Part shown: positions 16,559 through 25,441 of the stretch, piece after piece | How positions within the stretch are numbered: the first letter of the stretch is position 1 | Layout: each line of letters opens with the position of its first letter | Origin: Stappia sp. | GTDB taxonomy: Bacteria > Pseudomonadota > Alphaproteobacteria > Rhizobiales > Stappiaceae | Length of the DNA: 64,000 bases | Direction of reading: 5' to 3' | Assembly: GCF_040110915.1 (NCBI RefSeq) | Contig: NZ_CP157793.1 | Coordinates: forward strand, 756,939-820,938 | Notes under the pieces: generated by a model | The model's input: only the letters and a program-made list of their open reading frames with translations | The model's database searches: none | Told to the model about the DNA's origin: nothing | Position numbers and translations under genes: made by a program

Positions 16559-18432
16559 GATCCGGGCGCCTCCTTGAGATAACCGGAAACAAGGCGCGAG
16601 ACGGAGGCCGCGTCAGCGCGCGGCAGCGGGCGGTAGTCGGCGCCAAGCGTCTGCGCGAGGCTGCGCGCGTCGTCGCGCGGCCGCCGGGCGATGTCGATCA
16701 CGAGGCTCTTGAGGCCGAGTGCCGCGCCCTGGCGGGCGAGACGCTCCACATCGGCGCGGGCGGCCGCGCGATCCGCGCTGCCGTCGAGCGCGATGTTGCC
16801 GCGTCCGTCGGTGAACAGTACCAGGAGCGGGCTTTGCCCCTTGCGCCGGATCTGGAGGCCGAGATCGAGCGCGCGTTGCAGCCCGTGGGCAAGCGGCGTC
16901 GGCCCGCCGCCGGGCAGACCGGTGAGATTGCGCTTGGCGCGCACGAGCGAGCGGGTCGGCTCCAGCAGCACCTCCGCGTCGCGTCCGCGAAAGGCGATCA
17001 GGGCGATCTGGTCGCGGCGCACGTAGCAGTCGGCGAGCAGCAGTTCGATCGCGCCCTTGGCCTCGCCGAGCCGGTCGATGGCGGTGGAGCCCGAGGCATC
17101 CACGGCGAAGACGGCGGTCGTCTCGGTCCGGTGGCGATGGCGCAGATAGCGGAAGTCGGACGGCGTGATGAGGATCGGCGTGGTCGCGGGTCGCCCGGCG
17201 GCGTCGCGCGCGGCCCGGCGCAGACGCTGCCAGGGCGCTGCGGCGCGCAGGGTGGCGGTGACGTTCGGCCGGGCCTCCGCCGGGACGGGACGGGTGCCGA
17301 TGCCGATGGCGCGCCCGCGCGTGGCGCCCTTGCGTTCGGCGCCGGACTTGCCCGCCGTCCCGCGTTGGGTGACGCCGCCGCCGAGCGCATCCAGCGCGGA
17401 CCGGTCGAGCCCATGCCCGGTCATCACCGCGACCAGCATGTCCTGAAGATCCTCCGGCGACATCTGCCGTTCGTCCCCGGACTCGGTTTCGGGCGGGGGG
17501 CTGTCTTGTAGAGGCGTGTCGGGCGGGGGCGCATCCGGCTGTGTGTCCGGCGGCGGGTCCGCGTCGGCCTCCGCCGTATCCTGAGCGGTTTCCGGCTCGG
17601 ACGAAGCGGTCTCCGGCGGCAGGCCGAAGACCAGACGCAGCGCGGTCGCCGCATGGAGGGGTGTCGCCTCGGACGCATCGTCCAGCGCGGCCAGAATGCG
17701 GGTCACACGCGACAGCGCCAGCGCCCGGCGCGGCGAGCGCGCGGCCGGGGCGTCGGCCGTTGCCGCCACCAACGCGTTCAGCAACTCGTCGGGCAGGGCA
17801 ACCGTGTGCCAGTCGCGGCGCGGTGCGGGCGGAACCTCGAGCTCGCCGCGCATCGCGTCGGACAGGGAAATGGCATCGAGCGTGAGGCGCAGCGACAGGC
17901 GGTCGGCGAGCGCCGGCGGCAGCCCCTCGTCGGCCTCCGCGCCCTCGTCGAGGGCGACCAGCGCGAAGCGCGCCGGCCGGTCGTCGTCGGTGCGGCCGGT
18001 GTCGAGCGTGGCGGCGAGGATGCCGCTGGCGGTTGCTTCCGTGCGCTCCGCCATGGCGAGCACCAGCAGTCCGCCATCGCAGGCGGCAAGCGCGCCGCGC
18101 GCCCGCACGGGACGGCCGCGCGCCAGCGTTTCGGTGAGATCGAGACCGCCGGTGAGACCTGCCGGCGGCACGGTGGAGGCGAGGCGGCGCCAGGCCGCTT
18201 CTGGCGGCTGCATGCGCCGCAACCGCTCCAGCCAGGCGTCGAGCACGGGGCCGCAGCGGGCGCGCACGTGAATGCCGGCAAGGGACGGCCCGCCGACGCT
18301 CAGGACGCGGGCGGCCAGCAGGGCATCGGCCCAGGCGGCAGGGGCTGATGCGGGTCCGGCGCCGCCGGGCGGCAGTCCGCCGGTCTCGCCATCGGGGCGG
18401 AAACGGCCCGGCGGTCCCGACCCGTCAGGCAT
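16555..18432 (-). CDS. bchD: Magnesium chelatase subunit D
   Basis: BchD is the AAA+-related scaffold that, with BchI and BchH, inserts Mg into protoporphyrin IX. The 625-residue protein has a degenerate AAA+ domain, a long acidic Pro-rich linker (about residues 285-325, rich in D, P, T, E) and a C-terminal von Willebrand A domain. The metal-binding MIDAS motif VDASGS is followed by GGGPTPLAHGL and LFTDGRGN. I choose the ATG at 18432 (MPDGSG), overlapping the bchI end by 8 bases, rather than an upstream extension inside bchI. Confidence 0.95.
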   Translation of the reverse strand: MPDGSGPPGRFRPDGETGGLPPGGAGPASAPAAWADALLAARVLSVGGPSLAGIHVRARCGPVLDAWLERLRRMQPPEAAWRRLASTVPPAGLTGGLDLTETLARGRPVRARGALAACDGGLLVLAMAERTEATASGILAATLDTGRTDDDRPARFALVALDEGAEADEGLPPALADRLSLRLTLDAISLSDAMRGELEVPPAPRRDWHTVALPDELLNALVAATADAPAARSPRRALALSRVTRILAALDDASEATPLHAATALRLVFGLPPETASSEPETAQDTAEADADPPPDTQPDAPPPDTPLQDSPPPETESGDERQMSPEDLQDMLVAVMTGHGLDRSALDALGGGVTQRGTAGKSGAERKGATRGRAIGIGTRPVPAEARPNVTATLRAAAPWQRLRRAARDAAGRPATTPILITPSDFRYLRHRHRTETTAVFAVDASGSTAIDRLGEAKGAIELLLADCYVRRDQIALIAFRGRDAEVLLEPTRSLVRAKRNLTGLPGGGPTPLAHGLQRALDLGLQIRRKGQSPLLVLFTDGRGNIALDGSADRAAARADVERLARQGAALGLKSLVIDIARRPRDDARSLAQTLGADYRPLPRADAASVSRLVSGYLKEAPGS

Positions 18433-19465
18433 GGCCGGCCACCGCGAAGGAGACCTCGTCGATCGCCCGCGCAACCCGCGCGGTGGAGCCGGCCTCGTCC
18501 AGCGGGTCGCGGCGCAACCGATGGCGCAGGGCCATCGGCGCCACGGACACCACGTCGTCGGGCGTGGGGGCGCTTCGGCCGGCGAGCGCCGCGCGGGCCC
18601 GCGTGGCGCGCACCAGGGTCAGTTCGCCGCGCAAGCCATCGACGCCGAGCCTGAGGCAGAGCGTCGCCGCCATCTCCAGCACCTCCGTCGGGGTTTCCAT
18701 GGCGGCGAGCGCCTTCGCCGCCTTGCGCAGCTGCGCTGTCACCCGTGCGTCCTCTTTCGCCCAGGCGGCGGCGAAGGCTTGCGGGTCGCGCTCGTAGGCC
18801 TCGCGCCGGCGCACCACCTCGACGCGCTGGGCGACCTCCCGGGGCGAGGCGATGTCGAGCGACAGGCCGAAGCGGTCGAGCAGCTGCGGGCGCAATTCGC
18901 CCTCTTCCGGATTGCCACTGCCCACCAGCACGAAGCGGGCCGGATGGCGCACGCTCAGGCCCTCGCGTTCCACCACGTTGACCCCCGACGCGGCGACATC
19001 GAGCAGGAGATCGACCAGATGGTCCTCCAGCAGGTTCACCTCGTCGATATAGAGAAAGCCGCGATGGGCGCGCGCCAGCAGACCCGGTTCGAAGGCCTTT
19101 TCGCCCGTCGTCAGCGCCTTCTCGAGATCGAGCGTGCCGCACACCCGGTCCTCCGTCGCGCCGAGCGGCAGATCGACCACGGGTGTGGGTCGTTTCGCGG
19201 CGCGCGGGCGGCGTTTGCCGGCGCCGGGCCGGCAGACCGGGCAGATGTCGGTCGGGCGGGCTGGATCGCAATTGAACGCGCAGCCTGTGCGGGCGCTGAT
19301 CTCCGGCAGCAGCGCGGCGAGCGCGCGCACGGCGGTCGATTTGCCGGTGCCCCTGTCGCCGAAGACGAGCACCCCGCCAAGCGTGGGGTCGGCCGCCGAC
19401 ATCAACAGGGCGGTCTTCATCTCGTCCTGGCCGACGATGGCGGAAAACGGAAACGGCGGAGACAT
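18425..19465 (-). CDS. bchI: Magnesium chelatase ATPase subunit I
   Basis: BchI is the AAA+ ATPase ring of Mg-chelatase. The 346-residue protein starts MSPPFPFSAIVGQDEMK. It has Walker A GDRGTGKST near residue 35, Walker B LYIDEVNLLEDHLVD near residue 139, sensor I VGSGNPEEGELRPQLLDRFGL and the insertion QDRVCGTLD-like GATEDRVCGTLDLEKAL. The ATG at 19465 has GGGAGA 8 bases upstream; a TTG 24 bases earlier is less likely. It heads bchI-bchD-bchO-crtI-crtB. A TGT-N12-ACA site lies at 19507-19524, just upstream. Confidence 0.96.
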   Translation of the reverse strand: MSPPFPFSAIVGQDEMKTALLMSAADPTLGGVLVFGDRGTGKSTAVRALAALLPEISARTGCAFNCDPARPTDICPVCRPGAGKRRPRAAKRPTPVVDLPLGATEDRVCGTLDLEKALTTGEKAFEPGLLARAHRGFLYIDEVNLLEDHLVDLLLDVAASGVNVVEREGLSVRHPARFVLVGSGNPEEGELRPQLLDRFGLSLDIASPREVAQRVEVVRRREAYERDPQAFAAAWAKEDARVTAQLRKAAKALAAMETPTEVLEMAATLCLRLGVDGLRGELTLVRATRARAALAGRSAPTPDDVVSVAPMALRHRLRRDPLDEAGSTARVARAIDEVSFAVAGHA

Positions 19466-19506
19466 TGCTTTCTCCCGGCAAGGCGTCAATCAAACGCGAC
19501 AGCGAG

Positions 19507-19648
19507 TGTCAACAAGATGCGACACTCCGGTGTCGATTGCAATTCCATGCGCAGCAGTACGGACGCGGTCGGGCCGCGGTGCCTCATCTGCCGTGCACGA
19601 GAAAGTGTAACATAAAATGGACAGATGGAGTGTAAAAAGAAGTTTACA
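19507..19648. promoter_or_regulatory. PpsR/CrtJ operators between bchI and dxs
   Basis: Three exact TGT-N12-ACA palindromes lie in the 303-base divergent spacer: 19507-19524 (near bchI), and the pair 19606-19623 and 19631-19648 (7 bases apart, nearer dxs). The pair lies in an AT-rich stretch about 120 bases before the dxs start. This places dxs and the Mg-chelatase operon under the same predicted repressor. Confidence 0.8.
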
Positions 19649-19768
19649 ATTACTATTGTCGGGTTGAAGATGAGAGGCAGCGACGGGCGCTGACGGGCGC
19701 TTATGCGACCGCTTTCGGCCCGCCGCTTCAGGGTCGGACTTCGGCCCGTCGAGAGGGAGGAGCCGGAT

Positions 19769-21721
19769 ATGGTTGCGGCAAACGAGTTCAACACGCCGAC
19801 GCCCCTGCTGGACAGGGTGACATCTCCCGATGATCTGAAGCGCTTCAGCGATGCCGAGCTGGCCGCGCTTGCCCGCGAGCTGCGACGCGAGACCATCAAC
19901 ACGGTGTCGCGCACCGGCGGGCATCTGGGGTCCAGCCTCGGTGTGGTGGAGCTGACCGTTGCGATCCACGCCGTCTTCGACACCCCCCGCGACAAGCTGA
20001 TCTGGGATGTCGGCCATCAGTGCTACCCGCACAAGATCCTGACCGGACGCCGCGAGCGCATGCACACCCTGCGCCAGGAGGGCGGCCTGAGCGGCTTCAC
20101 CAAGCGCGCGGAAAGCGTCTACGACCCCTTTGGCGCCGCGCATTCCTCGACCTCGATCTCGGCCGGTCTCGGCTTTGCGGTTGCGCGCGATCTCGGCGCC
20201 GATGTCGGTGACGTCGTCTGCGTCGTGGGCGACGGCGCGATGTCGGCGGGCATGGCCTATGAGGCGATGAACAACGCCGGGGCGGCCGGCAAGCGCATGA
20301 TCGTGATCCTCAACGACAACGACATGTCGATCGCGCCGCCGGTGGGCGCCCTGTCGACCTATCTGACCGGCTTGTGCGCGCGCCAGCCGATGCGAGATTT
20401 CAAGGATCTGGTGAAACAGGCGACCGCGCAATTGCCCCAGCCGTTTCGCGAGGGCGCCGAGCGCGCCCGCCATCTCGCCAAGGGTCTGATGTCCGGCTAC
20501 ACGATGTTCGATCACCTGGGGTTCTGTTATCTCGGGCCGGTGGACGGGCACGACGTGAAGGATCTCGTGCGCCTGCTGCGCACCCTGCGCGCCAATGCCG
20601 ACGGCCCCGTGCTTCTGCATGCGGTGACCAAGAAGGGGGCGGGCTTCCGCCCCGCCGAGACGGCGCAGTGCAAATATCACGGCGTCTCCAAGTTCGATCC
20701 CGTGACCGGCAAGCTGGCGCCCTCCAAGCCGGCGCCGCCGAGCTATACCTCGGTGTTCGGCAACGCGCTTGTCGCGGAGGGCGAACGCGACGAGCGTATC
20801 GTCGCGATCACCGCCGCCATGCCGGCCGGCACCGGGGTCGACCGTTTCGCCAAGGCCTTTCCGGAACGCAGTTTCGACGTCGGGATCGCCGAACAGCATG
20901 CGGTGACCTTCGCCGCCGGTCTGGCGGCCAGCGGCATGCGGCCGTTCTGCGCCATCTATTCCACCTTCCTGCAGCGCGGCTACGACCAGGTCGTGCACGA
21001 TGTGGCGCTCCAGGGGTTGCCCGTGCGCTTCGCGATCGACCGCGCGGGGCTGGTGGGGGCGGACGGGCCGACCCATGCCGGCGCCTTCGATATCGGCTAT
21101 CTCGCGAATCTGCCCGGTTTCACCGTGATGGCGGCCGCCGACGAGGCGGAACTGGTCGATATGGTGACCACGGCCGCCCGCCACGACGCGGGGCCGATCG
21201 CCTTTCGCTATCCGCGCGGATCGGGCACGGGCGTGCGCCTGCCCAAACGCGGCGAACCGCTGGCGCTCGGCAAGGGCCGGATCGTGCGCGAGGGGCGCAC
21301 CGTCGCGCTGCTGTCCTTCGGCGCCCGTCTCGGCCAATGCCTGATCGCCGCCGAGCGGCTCGACCAGCGCGGCCTGTCGACAACGGTCGCCGACGCGCGC
21401 TTCGCCAAGCCGCTCGACGTGGCGCTCCTGCGCGATCTGGTGGCCGAGCACGATGTGCTCGTGACCATCGAGGAGGGCGCGAGCGGCGGCTTCGGAGCGC
21501 TGGTGTTGCAAACGCTCGCGGAGGAAAACCTGCTCGACGGGCGCACCGCCCTGCGCACCATGACGCTGCCGGACCGCTTCATCCAGCAGGCCTCGCCCGA
21601 AGCCATGTACGAGGAGGCGGGACTGAACGCACGCCACATCGTCTGCAAGGTGCTGTCGGCGATACAGGGGTTGCAGGGCGCGGATGCCGCTCGGGACGTC
21701 AAGACACTTTCGGTTTTATGA
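19769..21721 (+). CDS. dxs: 1-deoxy-D-xylulose-5-phosphate synthase
   Basis: DXS is the thiamine-diphosphate enzyme that condenses pyruvate and glyceraldehyde-3-phosphate, the entry step of the MEP isoprenoid pathway supplying carotenoid and phytyl precursors. The 650-residue protein has [17 protein letters not shown], the ThDP motif [46 protein letters not shown] (catalytic Glu) and the C-terminal transketolase domain. The ATG at 19769 (MVAANE) has GGGAGGAG upstream; an earlier in-frame ATG at 19703 lacks one. Its place in the photosynthesis cluster and the PpsR sites suggest a pigment-dedicated copy. Confidence 0.96.
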   Translation: MVAANEFNTPTPLLDRVTSPDDLKRFSDAELAALARELRRETINTVSRTGGHLGSSLGVVELTVAIHAVFDTPRDKLIWDVGHQCYPHKILTGRRERMHTLRQEGGLSGFTKRAESVYDPFGAAHSSTSISAGLGFAVARDLGADVGDVVCVVGDGAMSAGMAYEAMNNAGAAGKRMIVILNDNDMSIAPPVGALSTYLTGLCARQPMRDFKDLVKQATAQLPQPFREGAERARHLAKGLMSGYTMFDHLGFCYLGPVDGHDVKDLVRLLRTLRANADGPVLLHAVTKKGAGFRPAETAQCKYHGVSKFDPVTGKLAPSKPAPPSYTSVFGNALVAEGERDERIVAITAAMPAGTGVDRFAKAFPERSFDVGIAEQHAVTFAAGLAASGMRPFCAIYSTFLQRGYDQVVHDVALQGLPVRFAIDRAGLVGADGPTHAGAFDIGYLANLPGFTVMAAADEAELVDMVTTAARHDAGPIAFRYPRGSGTGVRLPKRGEPLALGKGRIVREGRTVALLSFGARLGQCLIAAERLDQRGLSTTVADARFAKPLDVALLRDLVAEHDVLVTIEEGASGGFGALVLQTLAEENLLDGRTALRTMTLPDRFIQQASPEAMYEEAGLNARHIVCKVLSAIQGLQGADAARDVKTLSVL

Positions 21722-21877
21722 AAGTAAATGCCTGCGTTCTTTCCCTTACGTTGAAAATGGAAAAGGCGCTTCACTTCTTGTTCTGATTGTTGACTTGCCG
21801 GCATTCGCTTTTTGCAACAGCATAAAGGTCGGGGGGTATTCTATTGATTGCGAAAATTACCCTCCGCGGGAGGACCA

Positions 21878-22867
21878 ATGGCCGATCATCCGACGTGTGC
21901 GGACGGCCTGCTGGGGATAATAGCCTGTAATGCCATTGAGACAGACGAAAAGTCTGCAGGTGGGGCTGCGGGTCGGTCGAATGTAAATCGAGGACTGCTC
22001 AAACGCGCCATTCAGGGCACTGTCACGGCGGAGATGATCCGCCGCGCGTCAGCGCCCGAGACGATGACCGATGAGGCGGTCGGCACGGCGAGGTCTCACG
22101 GGGATACGCCCGGGGACCGATGTGTGACGACATCCGGTACGGGTCATGCTCTCCAGGGCGGTGCGGTGTCGCACGGAGATCCCTGGCCCATGATCGTGTC
22201 CCGTCTCACGCAGGATGTGCTGTCGCCACAGGAAATGCGGCTCGACGGCATCGTCGCCGAAATCATGGCGTTCGACCGGCCGTTTCTGGAGGTTTATCGC
22301 AGCGTTCTCATGCCGCTTTGCGCCTGCGTGCGGGGCCGCTGGTCGCGCGAGGAGGCGACCTTTCTCGACATCACGCTCGCGTCCGGGCGCATCGCCCTTC
22401 TGTTCAACAGCGTCTCGCAGGCCTATGCCGAGCGGCATCTGATGATGAGCGACGGCGAGGCGATCAATCCCGGCGAGGCGGAGGCGCGCATGCTGCTGGC
22501 CCGCATGCCGGGCGACAACCACGCGCTTGGCCTGCAGATCGTGGAATCGGTGTTCCGCCAGTCCGGGTGGCAGGTCAGCCGGGCCGGCGAGAACGGCGAT
22601 CTGGACGCCTGTTTCGGGGAGTTGCAGCGCGACCCCTTCGATCTCTTCGGCCTGTCCGTGGGGATCTCGGCCATTGCCGGCGATGTCGCCACGGCGGTCG
22701 AGCGCGCCCGGGCCGTGTCCTGCAATCCGGATCTCAAGATCTGTGTCGGCGGTGCCGGCGTGGCGGCGGCTCCTTTTGTCTTCGATGCGGTGGGGGCGGA
22801 CTTCCTGGCCACCGATGCCGCGGAAGGCGTCGAACTCGCGAACGCGGCGGTGGGCTTTCACGCCTGA
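21878..22867 (+). CDS. Cobalamin-binding-domain regulator, AerR/PpaA-like
   Basis: A 329-residue protein. Its N-terminal ~110 residues are poorly ordered. The middle and C-terminus look like a B12-binding module: MPGDNHALGLQIVESVFRQSGW near residue 211, containing D-x-H-x-x-G (His ~215), a Rossmann-like half with LFGLSVGISAIAGDVATAVERAR, and CVGGAGVAAAPFVFDAVGADFLATDA. AerR/PpaA proteins bind cobalamin and antagonise PpsR/CrtJ in light control of photosynthesis genes. The ATG at 21878 has GGGAGGACC upstream. It stands 156 bases after dxs and is not next to a ppsR gene, which must be elsewhere. Assignment to AerR/PpaA rather than another B12 photoreceptor is inference from domain type and location. 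Confidence 0.7.
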   Translation: MADHPTCADGLLGIIACNAIETDEKSAGGAAGRSNVNRGLLKRAIQGTVTAEMIRRASAPETMTDEAVGTARSHGDTPGDRCVTTSGTGHALQGGAVSHGDPWPMIVSRLTQDVLSPQEMRLDGIVAEIMAFDRPFLEVYRSVLMPLCACVRGRWSREEATFLDITLASGRIALLFNSVSQAYAERHLMMSDGEAINPGEAEARMLLARMPGDNHALGLQIVESVFRQSGWQVSRAGENGDLDACFGELQRDPFDLFGLSVGISAIAGDVATAVERARAVSCNPDLKICVGGAGVAAAPFVFDAVGADFLATDAAEGVELANAAVGFHA

Positions 22868-23015
22868 TACACACGCTGACGCCGCGAGAGGCGGATGCCG
22901 GCGCCCGCGCAAGATCCTCGCCCGATCGCGCGCTCGGGGTGTCCCGACATCGGTCTCGGCCTGCCGCAACGCACCGCCTCGGGCTGCCGCATGGCGGGCC
23001 GTGAGGGGCGTCCCT

Positions 23016-23080
23016 TGTCACAGCCTTCTGTCACAGCCTTCTGTCACAGCCCTCTATCACAGCCTTCTGTCACAGTCGTC
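23016..23080. repeat. 13-bp tandem repeat, five copies
   Basis: Five consecutive 13-base units of the form TGTCACAGCCTTC. The first two are identical; the others carry one to three changes. It lies 150 bases after the AerR/PpaA-like gene. The period is not a multiple of three, so it is not a coding repeat. Function unknown. Confidence 0.9.
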
Positions 23081-23136
23081 GTTGCAGCTCAGCCTCTGGA
23101 TGCCTCTGGACGCTTTGCCCGCGTCCGGCCAGGCCC

Positions 23137-23394
23137 TTACGGGCGAGGTCTCGACTTTCGGCGAGCGCCGTCTTCGGCCACGGGAATGCGATCCCGGGTT
23201 GTCCGGGACACTGTGAGACCCTTGTCCCTCATATGGGTCGCGATCAGGTCCAGCGCCCGATCGAAATCGTTCTCGAACAGCGCTCGGTTGAGCGGGCGCG
23301 CCAGCGCGGTCGGGATCGGCGGATCGCCCGGCGCGGGGCCCACCGTTCGGTTTGGCGAGCTCCGGGGTGTGTCTTTCGTGGCTAAGTCTGGCAT
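23137..23394 (-). CDS. Possible small protein, unrecognised
   Basis: An 85-codon frame from ATG at 23394 encoding a Pro/Arg-rich N-terminus and a better-ordered C-terminal half with ALFENDFDRALDLIATHMRDK, a plausible amphipathic helix. There is no good ribosome site, and the frame stays open further upstream into low-quality sequence, so the evidence is weak. If real, it would be convergent with the AerR/PpaA-like gene and divergent from the Lrp gene. No family recognised. Confidence 0.3.
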   Translation of the reverse strand: MPDLATKDTPRSSPNRTVGPAPGDPPIPTALARPLNRALFENDFDRALDLIATHMRDKGLTVSRTTRDRIPVAEDGARRKSRPRP

Positions 23395-23746
23395 ATGCTT
23401 CGGGCATCCCTCGCGGTTCTGAAGCGGTCCACTCTGCGGTCCATCGCCGGGACGCGCCCGGTCCCGCCTGGCGTCATTGCGGTTCATCCGAGGCACGTCG
23501 CTCAAGGCACTGCACCCGGAGCGCCGCACCCGGAGCGCCGCATCCGAAGGTCCGGGCCGGGCCCGCGACGATGGCTTGCGTTTCCCTCTCTCCGGCGATG
23601 GCTCCGCTCCGGTGGCTTTGCATCTTGAGCGCGTAGTGTGCGGGATGGTAGCGTGCAAATTGACGGATCGCCCTTCGAAATGCACACTTCGGCACAGGAT
23701 CGCGCGTGTGCGGTGCGTCGATTGGGGCGGTCGGGGAGGGGCGCGG
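23395..23746. other. Intergenic, nothing convincing
   Basis: About 350 bases upstream of the Lrp-type gene. Contains a short direct repeat (CACCCGGAGCGCCGCA twice around 23514-23542). Open frames here are Arg/Pro-rich and look like shadow frames. No promoter motif recognised. Confidence 0.4.
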
Positions 23747-24226
23747 TTGGGCGGCGAGCACGACGGGGAACAGGCTTCGGAGCTTGGCGCGGCCGCAGTG
23801 TCGCGGCTGGATCGGCTTCTTCTCGCGCTGCTGCGCGAGGACTCACGTCGATCCCAGACCGAGCTTGCGCTTCGGCTCGGCGTTTCGCGCACCACTGTCA
23901 AGGAGCACATGGAGCGGCTGCGCGAACGCGGCATCATTCTTCGCTACACGATCGAGGTCGCCGAGCCGGCGACCGAGTTGCCCGATGGCGTCGGCGCCTT
24001 CTTCCACCTCACCCTGCACCGTCCGTTCTGCAAGGCCGTCCATGCGGCGGTGCGCGGCTGGCCGGAACTCATGGGCTGCTGGTCGATTGCCGGCGATATC
24101 GACATGACGCTCTTCGTGCGCTGTCGCTCGCAGGACCATCTCGAAGACCTGCGCGACCGGCTGGCCCGGCTCGACGCCGTCGCATCCCTGCGCACGGCGC
24201 CGGTCCTGCGGGACTGGTCGGTATGA
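23747..24226 (+). CDS. Lrp/AsnC family transcriptional regulator
   Basis: A protein of about 159 residues with the Lrp/AsnC layout. An N-terminal helix-turn-helix (LDRLLLALLREDSRRSQTEL, then LGVSRTTVKEHMERLRERGII) is followed by a C-terminal RAM ligand-binding domain (GAFFHLTLH, GCWSIAGDIDMTLFVRCRS). These regulators form oligomers that respond to amino acids or other small ligands. I choose TTG at 23747 because GGGGAGGGG lies six bases upstream and it gives the family length; the frame extends further upstream with an ATG at 23642 lacking support. The target is unknown; it stands alone between the photosynthesis cluster and tRNA genes. Confidence 0.8.
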   Translation: MGGEHDGEQASELGAAAVSRLDRLLLALLREDSRRSQTELALRLGVSRTTVKEHMERLRERGIILRYTIEVAEPATELPDGVGAFFHLTLHRPFCKAVHAAVRGWPELMGCWSIAGDIDMTLFVRCRSQDHLEDLRDRLARLDAVASLRTAPVLRDWSV

Positions 24227-24285
24227 GAGAGGCGTGTCGCGGGGCGGATGGTGGGCGGAGGCGCCAGCCCGGCGGTCCGCTCATT

Positions 24286-24336
24286 CTTGTCGGGCCGGTG
24301 AGCTTGTCGGGCCGGTGAGCTTGTCGGGCCGGTGAG
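24286..24336. repeat. 17-bp tandem repeat, three perfect copies
   Basis: CTTGTCGGGCCGGTGAG is repeated three times without mismatch, 60 bases after the Lrp-type gene. Each copy contains the self-complementary core GGGCCGG/CCGGCCC-like element, so the RNA could form alternative small hairpins. No coding role. Confidence 0.9.
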
Positions 24337-24393
24337 CGCGGCGCGGTCCGCTCCATCGCGCGCGCCATGCCTTTCGGCTTCCGGGGCCGCGCG

Positions 24394-24522
24394 TCAGCCG
24401 CGCGCTTTCGGCCTGGCGTCGGCGAACAGGCGGTAGAGCCGTGCCGGCAACCAGCCGAGACGGTCGCGATTGTAGTCCTGGCGATGCTGAACAAGCATGG
24501 AGCGGGCGTTTTGCAACGTCAT
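24394..24522 (-). CDS. Possible 42-residue basic protein
   Basis: A short frame MTLQNARSMLVQHRQDYNRD... ending LYRLFADARPKARG. It has AGGAAA about 10 bases upstream of the ATG at 24522. It is basic and could form one amphipathic helix. Similar in style to the short Arg-rich proteins common in alphaproteobacteria, but no signature is present. The rest of 24227-24962 shows only the triple repeat and no further gene. Confidence 0.35.
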   Translation of the reverse strand: MTLQNARSMLVQHRQDYNRDRLGWLPARLYRLFADARPKARG

Positions 24523-24962
24523 GAGTGCGGTTTCCTGTGTCTGTGCCCTCCGCCTGCGCTGTCGCGCGGCCGGTCGGTTGCCGGACCGGAGTTCCGCGGC
24601 AGCCGCCCAAAAGAACGGCGCCCACCGGAGCGGTCGGCCGGGGCAAGGCCATCGTTCACTTGAAAAGATAAGCGCAAAATGTGCGCTTTTCAAGGGGGGC
24701 GCACATCGTGCGTTTTTGCCTGCCAGGCCGTCACCGTCGCGAGCGCAGCCATCCCGTCTCCTTGTCCTGACCGATGGCGGTTTCGAGCCATTAATCGGGG
24801 GGGTGTCGTGTGTGGTGGCTTGGTACGGCGCTGCCCGTATCGGCCGGACGCGGGGGAGGGGCATGCGGCTCGGGGCGCAATGGGGCGCGGGTTGCTGCCC
24901 GGTCTGGCGCGCCGGAAGACATGTAGGGGATCTGAAAAAAATCTAGGGGGATCTGAAAAGAA

Positions 24963-25039
24963 TGGTCGGAGTGGCAGGATTTGAACCTGCGACCCCCTCG
25001 TCCCGAACGAGGTGCGCTACCAGGCTGCGCTACACTCCG
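24963..25039 (-). tRNA. tRNA-Pro (anticodon CGG)
   Basis: A full cloverleaf on the minus strand. Acceptor CGGAGTG pairs with CACTCCG, followed by discriminator A and an encoded CCA. The D arm contains AGCCTGGTA, the anticodon loop TTCGGGA gives CGG, and the T arm is GCAGG-TTCAAAT-CCTGC. Reads CCG proline codons, which are abundant in this GC-rich genome. Confidence 0.97.
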
Positions 25040-25366
25040 ACGCCGGCGATCTCAGGGTTTGCTGCCAAGTCTGGCGGGCAATCTGCCTCGGGAAGGCAGC
25101 ACCGATCGCTGATGTGGGCGGGTTCATATCACCCCCCTCGAAACTCCGCAACCCTGTCGATCACGGCTTTTGCGTTCGCTGAGCGAGCTTTCTGTGGATG
25201 AGCGAAAGGCGCGGACCGAAACGGAGGGGGCGCCGCGTGGCGGCGGCGACGCGGGCCGCGACATCCCCGCCAGCCGCTGCCTCCCGCGACATCCCGCGAA
25301 CGTGTGGAGACAAACGGCTCCAATGCTTGCACGCGGGCGGCACGCTCGTTATATACGCGCCCACGG
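25040..25366. other. Spacer between two tRNA genes
   Basis: About 330 bases between tRNA-Pro and tRNA-Gln, which are transcribed away from each other. Short frames here are Arg/Pro-rich without ribosome sites. I see no gene; promoters for both tRNAs must lie here but are not distinct enough to place. Confidence 0.4.
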
Positions 25367-25441
25367 TGGGGCGTCGCCAAGTGGTAAGGCAACGGTTTTT
25401 GGTACCGTCATTCGCAGGTTCGAATCCTGCCGCCCCAGCCA
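25367..25441 (+). tRNA. tRNA-Gln (anticodon TTG)
   Basis: A full cloverleaf on the plus strand. Acceptor TGGGGCG pairs with CGCCCCA; discriminator G and CCA are encoded. D arm CGCCAAGTGGTAAGGC, anticodon stem ACGGT/ACCGT with loop TTTTGGT giving TTG, T arm GCAGG-TTCGAAT-CCTGC. Confidence 0.97.

Noticed and set aside
21790..21830. TTGACT as a -35 box for the AerR/PpaA-like gene
   Set aside because: No acceptable -10 hexamer at 16-18 bases; the nearest AT-rich hexamer is about 25 bases away.
23016..23080. Possible CRISPR array from the regular 13-bp repeats
   Set aside because: Repeats are directly adjacent with no spacers and far shorter than CRISPR repeats.
23137..23937. Long version (266 codons) of the small minus-strand frame at 23137-23394
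   Set aside because: The upstream part lies antisense to the Lrp helix-turn-helix and is Arg/Ser/Pro-rich; only the last 85 codons have any protein-like character.
24679..24984. Plus-strand frame of 101 codons before tRNA-Pro
   Set aside because: No ribosome site or recognisable motif, and it runs into the tRNA gene on the other strand.
25040..25366. Short frames between the two tRNA genes
   Set aside because: They run through the tRNA sequences or are Arg-rich without ribosome sites.
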